The position numbers and the translations under genes were made by a program. From Fen-1231 sp035286465 (GTDB lineage: Bacteria > Gemmatimonadota > Gemmatimonadetes > Gemmatimonadales > Gemmatimonadaceae): a DNA stretch of 6,305 bases. The stretch spans positions 1-6,305 of the forward strand of contig DATEDF010000031.1 of assembly GCA_035286465.1 (NCBI GenBank), read 5' to 3'. How positions within the stretch are numbered: position 1 is the stretch's first letter; each line of letters starts with the position of its first letter. Shown piece by piece: positions 1-6,301 of this stretch. The notes under the pieces were generated by a model. The model did not search any database, was not told the origin of the DNA, and worked only from the letters and a program-made list of their open reading frames with translations.

Positions 1-639
1 CGCCAGGTTCTTGAGCCCCACGGAGTTGGCGTCGGTGGCCGTTGCCATCGCAAGCGCCGAATCGAAATGCGTAATCGCGATGGCCAGGATCTCGGCGTTG
101 GTCAACGGCGGGCCGTAGACGGGCTGGCCCGTCGAGGCATCACCGAGCGGCACGCCGTTGCAGAAGTTCTCGGCCAGCGACAGCTCCGCGTAGCCCATCG
201 TCCACCACATCTGGCCGATGCCCCACGCCGGCGTGGGCTTGTAGGTGTTGAGGGCGTTGATCGCCTCGCGCGAGGAGTTGCGCACCCGATGAATCCCGGT
301 GAACACTCCCGCCACGACGGAATTGTCGTCCGGGTTGTTCCGCTGGTCGGTGTCGTTGTGCTGGAAGAAGGTATTGCTCGACTTCCACTCGTCGGCCAGC
401 AGGCCGTAGAGCACCCACCCCTCGCCGCCGGACATGATGCCCCGCGCGCGGCTCAGCGCTCCGACGCGGAGAAAATCAGCGGCCTCGGCAGAGTTGGTCG
501 AGGCGGGATTGATGACGTCGGGCTCCACCACGGCGAGCAGCTCCTTGCGAACATTGTCGCACGACTCGAGCGGCAGGACCAGCGCCGCGAGCGCGCCCGC
601 GGCGGCGACCCGGCGAACAGTGCGTCTGACGATGTGCAT
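1..639 (-). CDS. SusD/RagB-family outer-membrane lipoprotein, N-terminal part (gene runs off the left edge)
   Basis: This frame is open from an ATG at 639 to the window edge with no stop, giving 213 residues of a protein that is usually about 450-600 long. Residues 1-26 look like a lipoprotein signal: basic start (MHIVRRTVRR), an Ala/Leu-rich core, then LESC with Cys27 as the probable lipidated residue, followed by Asp28-Asn29. Family-like stretches follow: EPDVINPAS at 39-47, the helical segment WWTMGYAELSLAENFCNGVPL at about 145-165, and a predicted helix after LTNAEILAIAI at about 179-189. Known SusD/RagB proteins are helical, TPR-like lipoproteins that cap a SusC barrel and bind the substrate at the cell surface. 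The start lies 22 bases after the transporter stop, so the two genes are very likely co-transcribed. The Shine-Dalgarno match is weak (AGAG about 8 bases upstream), suggesting translational coupling. Glu at -2 of the lipobox is atypical. Family assignment is firm; substrate is unknown. Confidence 0.9.
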   Translation of the reverse strand, partial: MHIVRRTVRRVAAAGALAALVLPLESCDNVRKELLAVVEPDVINPASTNSAEAADFLRVGALSRARGIMSGGEGWVLYGLLADEWKSSNTFFQHNDTDQRNNPDDNSVVAGVFTGIHRVRNSSREAINALNTYKPTPAWGIGQMWWTMGYAELSLAENFCNGVPLGDASTGQPVYGPPLTNAEILAIAITHFDSALAMATATDANSVGLKNLA

Positions 640-661
640 GGTATGAGTCTCTGGCGGAGGA

Positions 662-3600
662 TTAGTAGCGGAGGTTGACGCGGAGGGTGACATACATGGG
701 CGGACCCGCGGTGAGCAGCGTCTGCTGCGTGTCGCCCTGGCCGTAGTTCGCCTCGGGATCAACGCCCGTATAGGCGGTCCAGACCTTCAGGTTCCGAACG
801 GCCAGGTTCACGCTCGCGCCCTTGGTGCGGAGATACCGCTGCGCCGCCTGCTCGCTGAACGTGTACGAGGCCGAAACCTCACGCAGGCGCCAGAAGCGGA
901 GCGGCTCGGCGAACCCCCACGAGGTATTGAGCGTGCCGAAATCGCGCCGGGCGATGGTCCGCGCCTGGTTGTACAGCGACGCGCCAAGACTCGACGTATA
1001 CGGGCACGAGGTGGACTGAACGCAGAGGAACCCCTGCTCGTTGTTGAAGAGGTTGCTGCCGCCCTTGTAGTCCACGAGCATCGTGATGCGGAGCTTCCGT
1101 CCGAGCAGCTCGACACCGTTGGTGAGCGATATTTCGTCCCGCGGCTGCGAGTAGCCCTGGAAGTAGAAGCCGGTGTCTACGACGACTTCGGCCGGAATGA
1201 TGATGCCGTCACCGCTCGTGTCGGCCCACGTGAACGGACGTCCCCAGTAACCGTTCAGCGGATAGCCGTTCCGCTGCTGCACGGTGCCCTGCGGGCTGAT
1301 CGGCGGGAGGTCTTTGCCCGTGGCGTCCTTCCCGAGCGAGAGCAGCACGTTCGTGTTGTGTGAGCCGGCCAGGGTCACGTCCCACGCGAAATTCCGCAAG
1401 TCGAGCAACTGGGCGTTGACCAGTGCCTCCACACCCTTGTTCTGAGTGCCTCCCAGGTTCTTGCGAATGCTCGTGGCGCTCGAGCCGGCCGATGGTGCGA
1501 TCGGCTCGTTGAAGAGCGCATCCTTGGTCTTCTTGTTGTAATACGTGAACTCGAAGTTGATTCGGCTGTTCCAGAGACGGGCGTCGAAGCCGCCCTCGTA
1601 CTCCGTGGTGCGCTCCGGGCGGATGAACGCGTTGCCGAGCGCGGACGAGAGCAGGCCGCTCACGTCGCCGCCGGCGATGCTCGTGGTGGTCGTGCTGAAG
1701 GTGCGCAGCTGGTCGTTCTGGTTCGGCTGCACGCCGGCGGAGCCGGCCGACAGGCGCACGCGGAGCTGGTCCAGCCATCCGATGCTCGGGAAGAACGCTT
1801 CATCCGTGGCGATCCAGGAGACCGACCCCTTGGGATAGTAGACTCGCTGGAAGTTCGTGCCGAACGCGCTGTTCTGATCGGTCCGGACCGCGGCCGTCAC
1901 GAAGAGGCGGTCGCGGATCGCGGCCTGCTCCTCGACGTACACGCCGAGCGTCTTGTCCCTGCCCGTTGACGTGCCAGCGTTCTTGACCGTTGCCTGCGAC
2001 GGCGTCTGCGCGCCCGGCGGAAGCTGCGTGCCACTCGCGCTGTTGTTGTGCTGCAGCTCGTTGACGTACTGCAGTCCCACCGTGGACTTGAGGTTGAGCC
2101 AGCTCATCGGGTTGTGCGTGGCGGTCGCCCCCATGTTCCAGGTGACGTTGCGGTTGTTGCCGCGCGAGTCGGCGGCACTGCCGAGCCGCTGCGTGCCGAA
2201 GTCGGGGCCCTGCGCGAACAACTGCTGACCGAAGTCCACGCGGTCCGTGAGGTCAACGCCGAGGTCACCGCGGGCCGCAAGCCAGCTGAGCGGGCGCCAG
2301 TTGAAGGTCGCGCTGCCGATGAAGCGCTGGACGTTTTGCGTCGCGAGGCGCTGGAAGATCTCGGCCGGAGTAAAGCCGAGGTATCCGTAGAGGGGTTGAC
2401 CGAGCGAGCCGATGCCGGTGTACCCCGGTCCGGCGCCCTTCCACCCCGGTCCCATCATTCCGTTGTACCAGATGCTGTTGATGTTGTTGTCCACCTGAGG
2501 ATAGCGCTGATCGAGCGACACGAACCCGCTCGAAACGGCGAGGTCCAGTTCGGGCGAGACCGCGACGTTGAGGTTGGCGCGCACGGACTGCTGGCTGAGG
2601 TTGCTGGGCCGCTCCCAGTGGTCGAGCATCGCGACCTTGAGCGAGTCGTAGCGACGCTCGCCGAAGGCGGGCATGCCGAAGGGCCCCTGCTCTTTCTGCA
2701 CGTCGCCGCTCACGAAGTAGCGGATCGCCTCCGTGCCGCCCTGCACCTGGACGCCGACGTGGTTGCGCCGGCCGACCTTGAGCGGCGTGATGTCCTGGTC
2801 CTTCCACACATTATTCACCGCGCTGCTGTCCAGGATGCAGGTGCCGAGCGAGATCTCCTTGAGCAGGCACTTGCGCGCGACCGTCGGCGTCGCCGGCAGA
2901 TGCCCCAGGAGCGCGTACTGCGCGGGGTACTCGTTGCGGTCCCAGATCTGGCCGCTCTCGCCGAATACCGTCCAGCGCGCGGCGCCGGCCCGCCCCTTCT
3001 TGGTCGTGATCACGATCACGCCGTTGGCCGCCGCGGTGCCGTAGAGCGCCGCCGCCGACGGACCCTTCACCACCTCGATGTTCTCGATTTCTTCCGGATT
3101 GATGTCGTTGACGCGATTCGGCGACGTGCCACCGACGCCGGGACCGCCGGCCCCCGAGCTCGTCATCCGGATGCCGTCAATGATGTAGATCGGGTCATTG
3201 GAGAGCGAGAACGAGCTGGCGCCACGAATGCGCACGCGGCTCCCGCCGCCCGTCATGTTCGCCGGGAGGATCTGGACGCCCGGCATCTTGGCCGCCAGCA
3301 GGTCGCCGAAGTTCTTCACCGGCGCCTCCTGCACCCGCCGCGACACGTCGAGCGTCGCGACGGTGTTGCCCAGTTCTACGCGCCGCTGGTCGCCCGTGGC
3401 GGTCGTCACGACTTCCTGCAGCTTCACGATCGCCTGTTCCATCTCGAAGTTGACGATCTCGCTCTGTCCGGGCGTGAGCGTCACGCGCTTCTTCTGCTCC
3501 GTGTACCCGACGCGGAGCACGCGCAGGTCCACGCCGCCGGAGGGAACATTCCTCAGCGTGTAGCGGCCGTCGGCGTTGGTGACCGCGAAGTTGTTGCTGG

Positions 3601-3766
3601 TCACGAGCACCACCCGGACGTCGCCGAGCGGCGAGTTGTTCTCCTTCGCGGTGATCCGGCCCGTGATCGTGCTCGTCTGCGCCGCGGCGCTTCCCGCGCC
3701 GGCGACGAGCAGCACGAGCGCGCACAGCGCCGTGGACATCCACGCTCTCTGATTGGCCAATCTCAT
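662..3766 (-). CDS. SusC/RagA-family TonB-dependent outer-membrane transporter
   Basis: This 1034-residue protein has the expected length for a SusC-like barrel. Residues 1-29 form a Sec signal ending AAA|QT. A carboxypeptidase-D-like regulatory domain follows at about 32-110 (TITGRITA, then NADGRYTLRNVPSG). A TonB-box-like LQEVVTTATG sits at 116-125. The plug spans about 131-258, with RVRIRGASSF at 177-186, NDPIYIIDGIRM at 190-201 and IEVVKGPSAAALYGTAAANG at 230-249, then GVIVITTKKG at 249-258. The remainder is the 22-strand barrel, ending in an aromatic residue (RVNLRY), as outer-membrane barrels commonly do. No STN domain is present, so it should not signal to an anti-sigma factor. The product should move a SusD-bound ligand across the outer membrane using TonB/ExbBD energy. 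I chose the ATG at 3766 because it directly precedes the signal peptide and has GGAG six bases upstream; the frame stays open to 4225 but the extra residues are not signal-like. Cysteine pairs 300/310 and about 915/921, and an acidic DTSGDG stretch near 849, lie in likely loops. Confidence 0.95.
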   Translation of the reverse strand: MRLANQRAWMSTALCALVLLVAGAGSAAAQTSTITGRITAKENNSPLGDVRVVLVTSNNFAVTNADGRYTLRNVPSGGVDLRVLRVGYTEQKKRVTLTPGQSEIVNFEMEQAIVKLQEVVTTATGDQRRVELGNTVATLDVSRRVQEAPVKNFGDLLAAKMPGVQILPANMTGGGSRVRIRGASSFSLSNDPIYIIDGIRMTSSGAGGPGVGGTSPNRVNDINPEEIENIEVVKGPSAAALYGTAAANGVIVITTKKGRAGAARWTVFGESGQIWDRNEYPAQYALLGHLPATPTVARKCLLKEISLGTCILDSSAVNNVWKDQDITPLKVGRRNHVGVQVQGGTEAIRYFVSGDVQKEQGPFGMPAFGERRYDSLKVAMLDHWERPSNLSQQSVRANLNVAVSPELDLAVSSGFVSLDQRYPQVDNNINSIWYNGMMGPGWKGAGPGYTGIGSLGQPLYGYLGFTPAEIFQRLATQNVQRFIGSATFNWRPLSWLAARGDLGVDLTDRVDFGQQLFAQGPDFGTQRLGSAADSRGNNRNVTWNMGATATHNPMSWLNLKSTVGLQYVNELQHNNSASGTQLPPGAQTPSQATVKNAGTSTGRDKTLGVYVEEQAAIRDRLFVTAAVRTDQNSAFGTNFQRVYYPKGSVSWIATDEAFFPSIGWLDQLRVRLSAGSAGVQPNQNDQLRTFSTTTTSIAGGDVSGLLSSALGNAFIRPERTTEYEGGFDARLWNSRINFEFTYYNKKTKDALFNEPIAPSAGSSATSIRKNLGGTQNKGVEALVNAQLLDLRNFAWDVTLAGSHNTNVLLSLGKDATGKDLPPISPQGTVQQRNGYPLNGYWGRPFTWADTSGDGIIIPAEVVVDTGFYFQGYSQPRDEISLTNGVELLGRKLRITMLVDYKGGSNLFNNEQGFLCVQSTSCPYTSSLGASLYNQARTIARRDFGTLNTSWGFAEPLRFWRLREVSASYTFSEQAAQRYLRTKGASVNLAVRNLKVWTAYTGVDPEANYGQGDTQQTLLTAGPPMYVTLRVNLRY

Positions 3767-3772
3767 CGTGAA

Positions 3773-3776
3773 CTCC
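3773..3776 (-). promoter_or_regulatory. Shine-Dalgarno site of the SusC-like gene
   Basis: GGAG reads on the minus strand six bases before the ATG at 3766. It supports that start over upstream in-frame ATG codons, none of which precede a signal peptide. A second AAGGA lies a few bases further upstream. Confidence 0.6.
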
Positions 3777-3864
3777 AGTTCCTTGTGAGGGTGATCGGCT
3801 GGGTCGTCCATTTTGGCATTACCCGAGCAACGGTGAGCGGCGTCACACGTTCCACCGCCGCATA

Positions 3865-3891
3865 GTTTTACGCCTTTTCGGGGTTTTGCGC
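3865..3891 (-). repeat. Direct repeat GCG(C/T)AAAAC upstream of the transporter operon
   Basis: The minus strand carries GCGCAAAAC at 3891-3883 and GCGTAAAAC at 3873-3865. The two copies differ at one of nine bases and are offset by 18. They overlap the candidate promoter hexamers, so they could be an operator for an unseen regulator. They could equally be a by-product of two promoter-like A-rich tracts. Two copies alone are thin evidence. Confidence 0.3.
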
Positions 3892-3893
3892 AA
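3865..3893 (-). promoter_or_regulatory. Candidate sigma70-type promoter for the SusC-SusD operon
   Basis: On the minus strand TTGCGC (3893-3888) and TAAAAC (3870-3865) are separated by 17 bases, about 100 bases upstream of the transporter ATG. The -35 matches the enterobacterial consensus at only three of six positions and the -10 at four of six. The AT-rich character of this stretch against a GC-rich background is the main support. It would give a leader of about 90 bases. Promoter consensus in this lineage is not assured, so this is a weak prediction. Confidence 0.3.
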
Positions 3894-3915
3894 CCACTGC
3901 CGGGGTTTGGTCTTT

Positions 3916-3957
3916 CCGGCGGAGAAGCCGGGACGCTTCCGGGCCGAGCGCCCGAAG
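3916..3957 (-). terminator. Two short hairpins downstream of the lipoprotein gene; possible terminator
   Basis: Reading the minus strand, CTTCGGGC pairs with GCCCG(G)AAG around a GCTCG loop (3957-3936, one bulged G). CCGGC then pairs with GCCGG around TTCTCC (3931-3916). They start about 49 bases past the lipoprotein stop codon and end before the candidate transporter promoter, where a terminator would be expected. No T-run follows either stem, so this is not a classical intrinsic terminator. Chance GC-rich pairing is a real alternative. Confidence 0.25.
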
Positions 3958-4005
3958 GAGACGAACGGCAGTCTCGGAGAGCGGTCTGCGGCGTCGCTGC
4001 TGCGT

Positions 4006-5415
4006 TTATCGGAAAGGGACTCGGAACCGCGTCACGACCGCGACCGTCGTGCTCGATGCACGCTCGCCCGGCCACACACGGTGCGCGAGAATGGAGACCG
4101 CGCCGGCGCGCACGCGCACGCGCCCGAGCGTGATGACTTCGTTGCCACTGACGACCTTCACCTCGTGCTCGCCGGCCGGCAGACGGAGCCGCACGACGCC
4201 CAGTGCCGCCGGCAGAAGCTGCCACGATCGCGTGTCCGCGCGGTCAATCGCGGCCGAGGTGAGACTCAGCGCGGCGAGGCCCGCGCCGACCGCCACGGAG
4301 GCCGCCTTCTTCTTCCCCTGCTCGTCGCCGCTCTCCTCGAGCCGGCGGCCCGCCTCGCGGAGGGCCACGAAGCGCGCGGCGGCGCGCACGATGGCTCGCG
4401 CCACGCGCGCCGCCTGGCCGCGCTCGAAGTCCGCGCGCACCGCGTCGGAGACGTCCGTGACGAGCGCGGCGCTTCGTTCGCCGAGCGCGTCCACCCGCAC
4501 GGCGAGCCGGCGACGGTCGGCGTGTGTGGAGCGGAACCCGGGCCAGCTCACCGTGAAGAACTCCACGCGGCCCGACGCCGGTCGCGGGTTATGCGCCGCC
4601 AGCCGGCCGCCGATGCGACGGGCCGTGTGCCAGCGGACTTCGTCGCTGCCCCCGGTGAGCGCCACCAGCTCGCCGTCGTCCAGCCAGCCGGTGACAAACG
4701 TCTCCACCGGATAGTCCACGAAGCCGCGCTCGAGGAACACGGCTACGTCGCCCGAGTCGGCGGTCGGCGCGAGCGAGTCGGCGGTGGCGACGGCGCCACC
4801 CCGGATCGCCGCCGCGTTCCGGTATGCCACGAGCGCGTCGCCGTGTTCGCCCGCCGCGTCGAAAACCGCGCCCGCGAAGTGGTGCAGGACGGCGCGCACG
4901 TCGGCGCCGGCCTGCGACTGCTCGCCGTCGGCGCGACCGAGGAGGCCCACGAGGCGGCGCGCCTCGACGGCCGCTTCGTCCGTCTCGCCGCGCGCCAGCC
5001 AGGTGAGCGCGCCGTAATACGGGATGAAGAGCCGCTCCGTCGGCCCGGGCACGTAGGGGAGCACGTGGTCGGAGGCGAAGAGGGAGAGCGCGGCGCGCGA
5101 GGCGCTCTTCGTCGCGCGATCCTCCGTCATCCCGTGCGCGCGCTCGAGCGCCCGGGCGCCGTCGTCCAGCCGGCCCGCGTAGAAGGCGACGACGCCCCTG
5201 TACATCGCCGCGAGCAGGCGGTCGTCCGGGCCTCCGCGCCTGCCGTCGAGCCGCGCGAGCGCGGTGCCGAAGCCGCCGCCGACGAGCGACGCGCGCAGCG
5301 CGTGATCGCGCAGCGAGAGTCCATCCGGAGCGGTGCGCCACTGATCGGGCGCCCGGCCGAGGCCGGCGCAGCCGCTCAGCGAGAGCGCGAGGAGGAGGGC
5401 GAGACTCGGGCGCAT
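4006..5415 (-). CDS. COG3014-like lipoprotein with TPR-like repeats, function unknown
   Basis: The protein has 469 residues from the ATG at 5415. That start is chosen because it opens a clear lipoprotein signal (MRPSLALLLALSLSGC) with lipobox LSGC and Cys16 as the lipidated residue. The open frame extends 51 codons upstream, but those codons cross into the insertion sequence. Three helical-pair segments resemble TPRs: about 66-95 (MYRGVVAFYAGRLDDGARAL), 128-158 (YYGALTWLARGETDEAAVEARRL) and 173-205 (HHFAGAVFDAAGEHGDALVAYRN). Near the C-terminus a small-residue hydrophobic stretch (about 371-390) is followed by ADTRSW (393-398), LLPAALGVVRLRLPAGEHEV and a beta-rich tail. This order of TPR-like half, Ala/Gly segment and DTRSW-x-LP motif is what I recall of COG3014 lipoproteins, whose role is not established. 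The Shine-Dalgarno match is weak (AAGAG, eight bases upstream). The gene ends 239 bases before the transporter start, so it is probably a separate unit. The lipoprotein call is firm; the family name is from memory. Confidence 0.8.
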   Translation of the reverse strand: MRPSLALLLALSLSGCAGLGRAPDQWRTAPDGLSLRDHALRASLVGGGFGTALARLDGRRGGPDDRLLAAMYRGVVAFYAGRLDDGARALERAHGMTEDRATKSASRAALSLFASDHVLPYVPGPTERLFIPYYGALTWLARGETDEAAVEARRLVGLLGRADGEQSQAGADVRAVLHHFAGAVFDAAGEHGDALVAYRNAAAIRGGAVATADSLAPTADSGDVAVFLERGFVDYPVETFVTGWLDDGELVALTGGSDEVRWHTARRIGGRLAAHNPRPASGRVEFFTVSWPGFRSTHADRRRLAVRVDALGERSAALVTDVSDAVRADFERGQAARVARAIVRAAARFVALREAGRRLEESGDEQGKKKAASVAVGAGLAALSLTSAAIDRADTRSWQLLPAALGVVRLRLPAGEHEVKVVSGNEVITLGRVRVRAGAVSILAHRVWPGERASSTTVAVVTRFRVPFR

Positions 5416-5446
5416 GAACGCCGCTCTTCTCACCTGACCTGTTTCT
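5416..5446 (-). other. Remnant of the lipoprotein gene's leader between its ATG and the insertion sequence
   Basis: Only 31 bases separate the lipoprotein ATG from the CTAG that borders the insertion sequence. They include AGGTGAGAAGAG, which may hold the ribosome binding site, but no promoter-like hexamer pair fits. The native promoter therefore probably lies on the far side of the insertion, outside the window, unless transcription now comes from the element. Confidence 0.5.
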
Positions 5447-5450
5447 CTAG
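5447..5450. repeat. CTAG at the left IS boundary (putative target-site duplication, copy 1)
   Basis: CTAG borders the inverted repeat here and recurs at the other end of the element. IS5 is known to target YTAR (CTAG fits), while IS427-group elements duplicate only TA. The duplication is therefore either all four bases or the central TA. Because CTAG is palindromic it could also be read as part of the inverted repeats. Confidence 0.6.
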
Positions 5451-5465
5451 AACTCATCCCACAAA
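5451..5465 (+). repeat. Left terminal inverted repeat of the insertion sequence
   Basis: AACTCATCCCACAAA reads inward on the plus strand. It matches the inward sequence of the other end (AAGCTATCCCGTAAA) at 10 of 15 positions, with the shared blocks AA, ATCCC and AAA in register. The transposase stop codon (5456-5454) lies inside this repeat. Confidence 0.7.
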
Positions 5466-6256
5466 CCGGCGAGAGAGGATGACGATACACGCGAGCTGCA
5501 CGAACGCGAGGAAGTTCTCGACGTGGCGCTCGTAACGCGTCACGAGCCGCCGGAAGTTCTGCAGCCACGCGAAGAGACGTTCGATCTTCCAGCGGCGGCA
5601 GTAGCGCCGGAGTTGACGACCGTCCTGGGTGATGTTCCGCCGCGTCGAGCGATGCGGCGCGATGAACTCGATCCCGCGCTTCGCCATCCGCGCGTCCAAG
5701 GTATCGCTGTCATAGCCACGGTCGCCGATCATCCGCTCGGGCAGCTGCCGGAGGAACCGGCTCTTCAAGACGTCGTCAACAAGTCCAATCTCACCCGGGG
5801 TCGCACTTGCGACAGTAACGGCGAGAGGAACACCAGCACCGTCTGCGATTGCCATGATCTTGGTGCCTTTCCCTTTGCGGGTGAGTCCGACCGCGAGGCC
5901 CCCTTTTTCGCCCCCGCGAAGGTGGCGTCGATGAACGCTTCGCTGAAGTCGTATCCGCCGGCGGCGGCGAGCTCGTGGGCCAGATGCCGCAGGATCCGGT
6001 ACATCGTGCCGGAGCGGGCCCACAGCTGGAACCGCCGATGACAGGTCGACCGTGGGGGATAGCGGCCGGGCATCTCGTCCCACTGCGCGCCCGTGCGCAT
6101 CACCCAGAGAATCCCGTTCAACACGTCGCGGGGATCGCGCCACGGTCGTCCGCGCCCATCGGAACGCCGTCGCGGCTTTGGGAGGAGCGGTTCGATCCGT
6201 CGCCACTGAGCATCGGTGAGGTCCACGCGCAGGCTCCGAGGGGTTCTTTCCCTCAA
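5454..6256 (-). CDS. IS5-family DDE transposase, ORFA/ORFB joined by a probable -1 frameshift
   Basis: ORFA starts at TTG 6256 (GAGG 10 bases upstream) or GTG 6226 (GGAG 7 bases upstream, giving VDLTDAQW). In its own frame it would end at 5765. It carries the N-terminal transposase domain: LTDAQWRRIEPLLP at about 13-26, GRGRPWRDPRDVLNGILWVM at about 34-53 and FIDATF at 108-113. ORFB lies in the -1 frame and ends at TGA 5456-5454. A shift at A-AAG-GGG (5906-5900) yields a continuous 267-residue product with the family-typical junction AKKGGLAVG. In that product the catalytic triad is Asp110 (FIDATF), Asp179 (IGDRGYDSD) and Glu226 (RRWKIERLFAWL), followed by NFRRLVTRYER. The length fits IS427-like transposases. 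It cuts and joins the element's ends at new sites. The ORFB frame is open back to an ATG at 6287, but the residues over ORFA have no family character. I infer programmed frameshifting rather than a broken gene because the shift falls on a slippery run. Confidence 0.88.
5900..5906 (-). promoter_or_regulatory. Putative -1 ribosomal frameshift heptamer A-AAG-GGG
   Basis: In the ORFA frame the codons AAA-AAG-GGG-GCC cross a run of five A then five G. Slipping back one base at A-AAG-GGG lets both tRNAs re-pair (AAG to AAA, GGG to GGG) and moves reading into ORFB exactly where homology to the transposase continues. Only a weak four-base-pair GCGG/CCGC stem is visible just downstream as a possible stimulator. 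Confidence 0.65.
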
Positions 6257-6286
6257 GGACGAGCGACCTCATCGCTGCATTACTCA

Positions 6287-6301
6287 TTTACGGGATAGCT
6301 T
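6287..6301 (-). repeat. Right terminal inverted repeat of the insertion sequence
   Basis: On the minus strand, reading inward, this is AAGCTATCCCGTAAA, the partner of the repeat at 5451-5465. It lies upstream of the transposase start, at the promoter end of the element. Confidence 0.7.

Larger units (their letters stand above)
5451..6301 (-). mobile_element. Insertion sequence, IS5 family (IS427-like group), apparently complete
   Basis: About 851 bases (853 if the duplication is only TA) are bounded by imperfect inverted repeats and flanked by CTAG on both sides. The element encodes one DDE transposase in two frames and nothing else. Size, two-frame arrangement, protein family and a CTAG/TA target all fit the IS427-like part of the IS5 family. 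Both ends and all three catalytic residues are present, so it looks potentially active. Its far border coincides with the last base of the window. The transposase points toward the lipoprotein gene, and no terminator separates them. The specific ISfinder name cannot be given from sequence reading alone. Confidence 0.85.

Noticed and set aside
67..678. Plus-strand open frame of 203 residues opposite the SusD-like gene
   Set aside because: The minus-strand SusD-like frame has clear family motifs and a lipoprotein signal. The plus-strand product shows none.
2048..3865. Plus-strand open frame of 605 residues opposite the transporter gene
   Set aside because: It lies antisense to a firm SusC-like gene and is rich in Arg, Ala, Val, His and Glu as expected from reverse-reading GC-rich codons. 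It has no signal, domain or motif.
3767..4225. N-terminal extension of the transporter reading frame
   Set aside because: The frame is open, but the extra 153 residues are low-complexity Arg/Ala/Gly-rich and overlap the lipoprotein gene. The signal peptide begins at the ATG at 3766 with a Shine-Dalgarno site.
5430..5480. Outward hybrid promoter at the IS end driving the lipoprotein gene
   Set aside because: A TTGTGG can be read near the IS end, but no acceptable -10 lies 16-18 bases downstream.
3886..5535. Plus-strand open frame of 549 residues opposite the lipoprotein gene
   Set aside because: Its composition is typical of an antisense shadow (Arg/Ala/Glu-rich with no hydrophobic core). 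It crosses the IS boundary, and the opposite strand encodes a clear lipoprotein.
5907..6287. ATG at 6287 as the start of a single-frame transposase without frameshifting
   Set aside because: The residues encoded from 6287 to the frameshift site in that frame have no transposase character. The true N-terminal domain, including FIDATF with the first catalytic Asp, is in the other frame.
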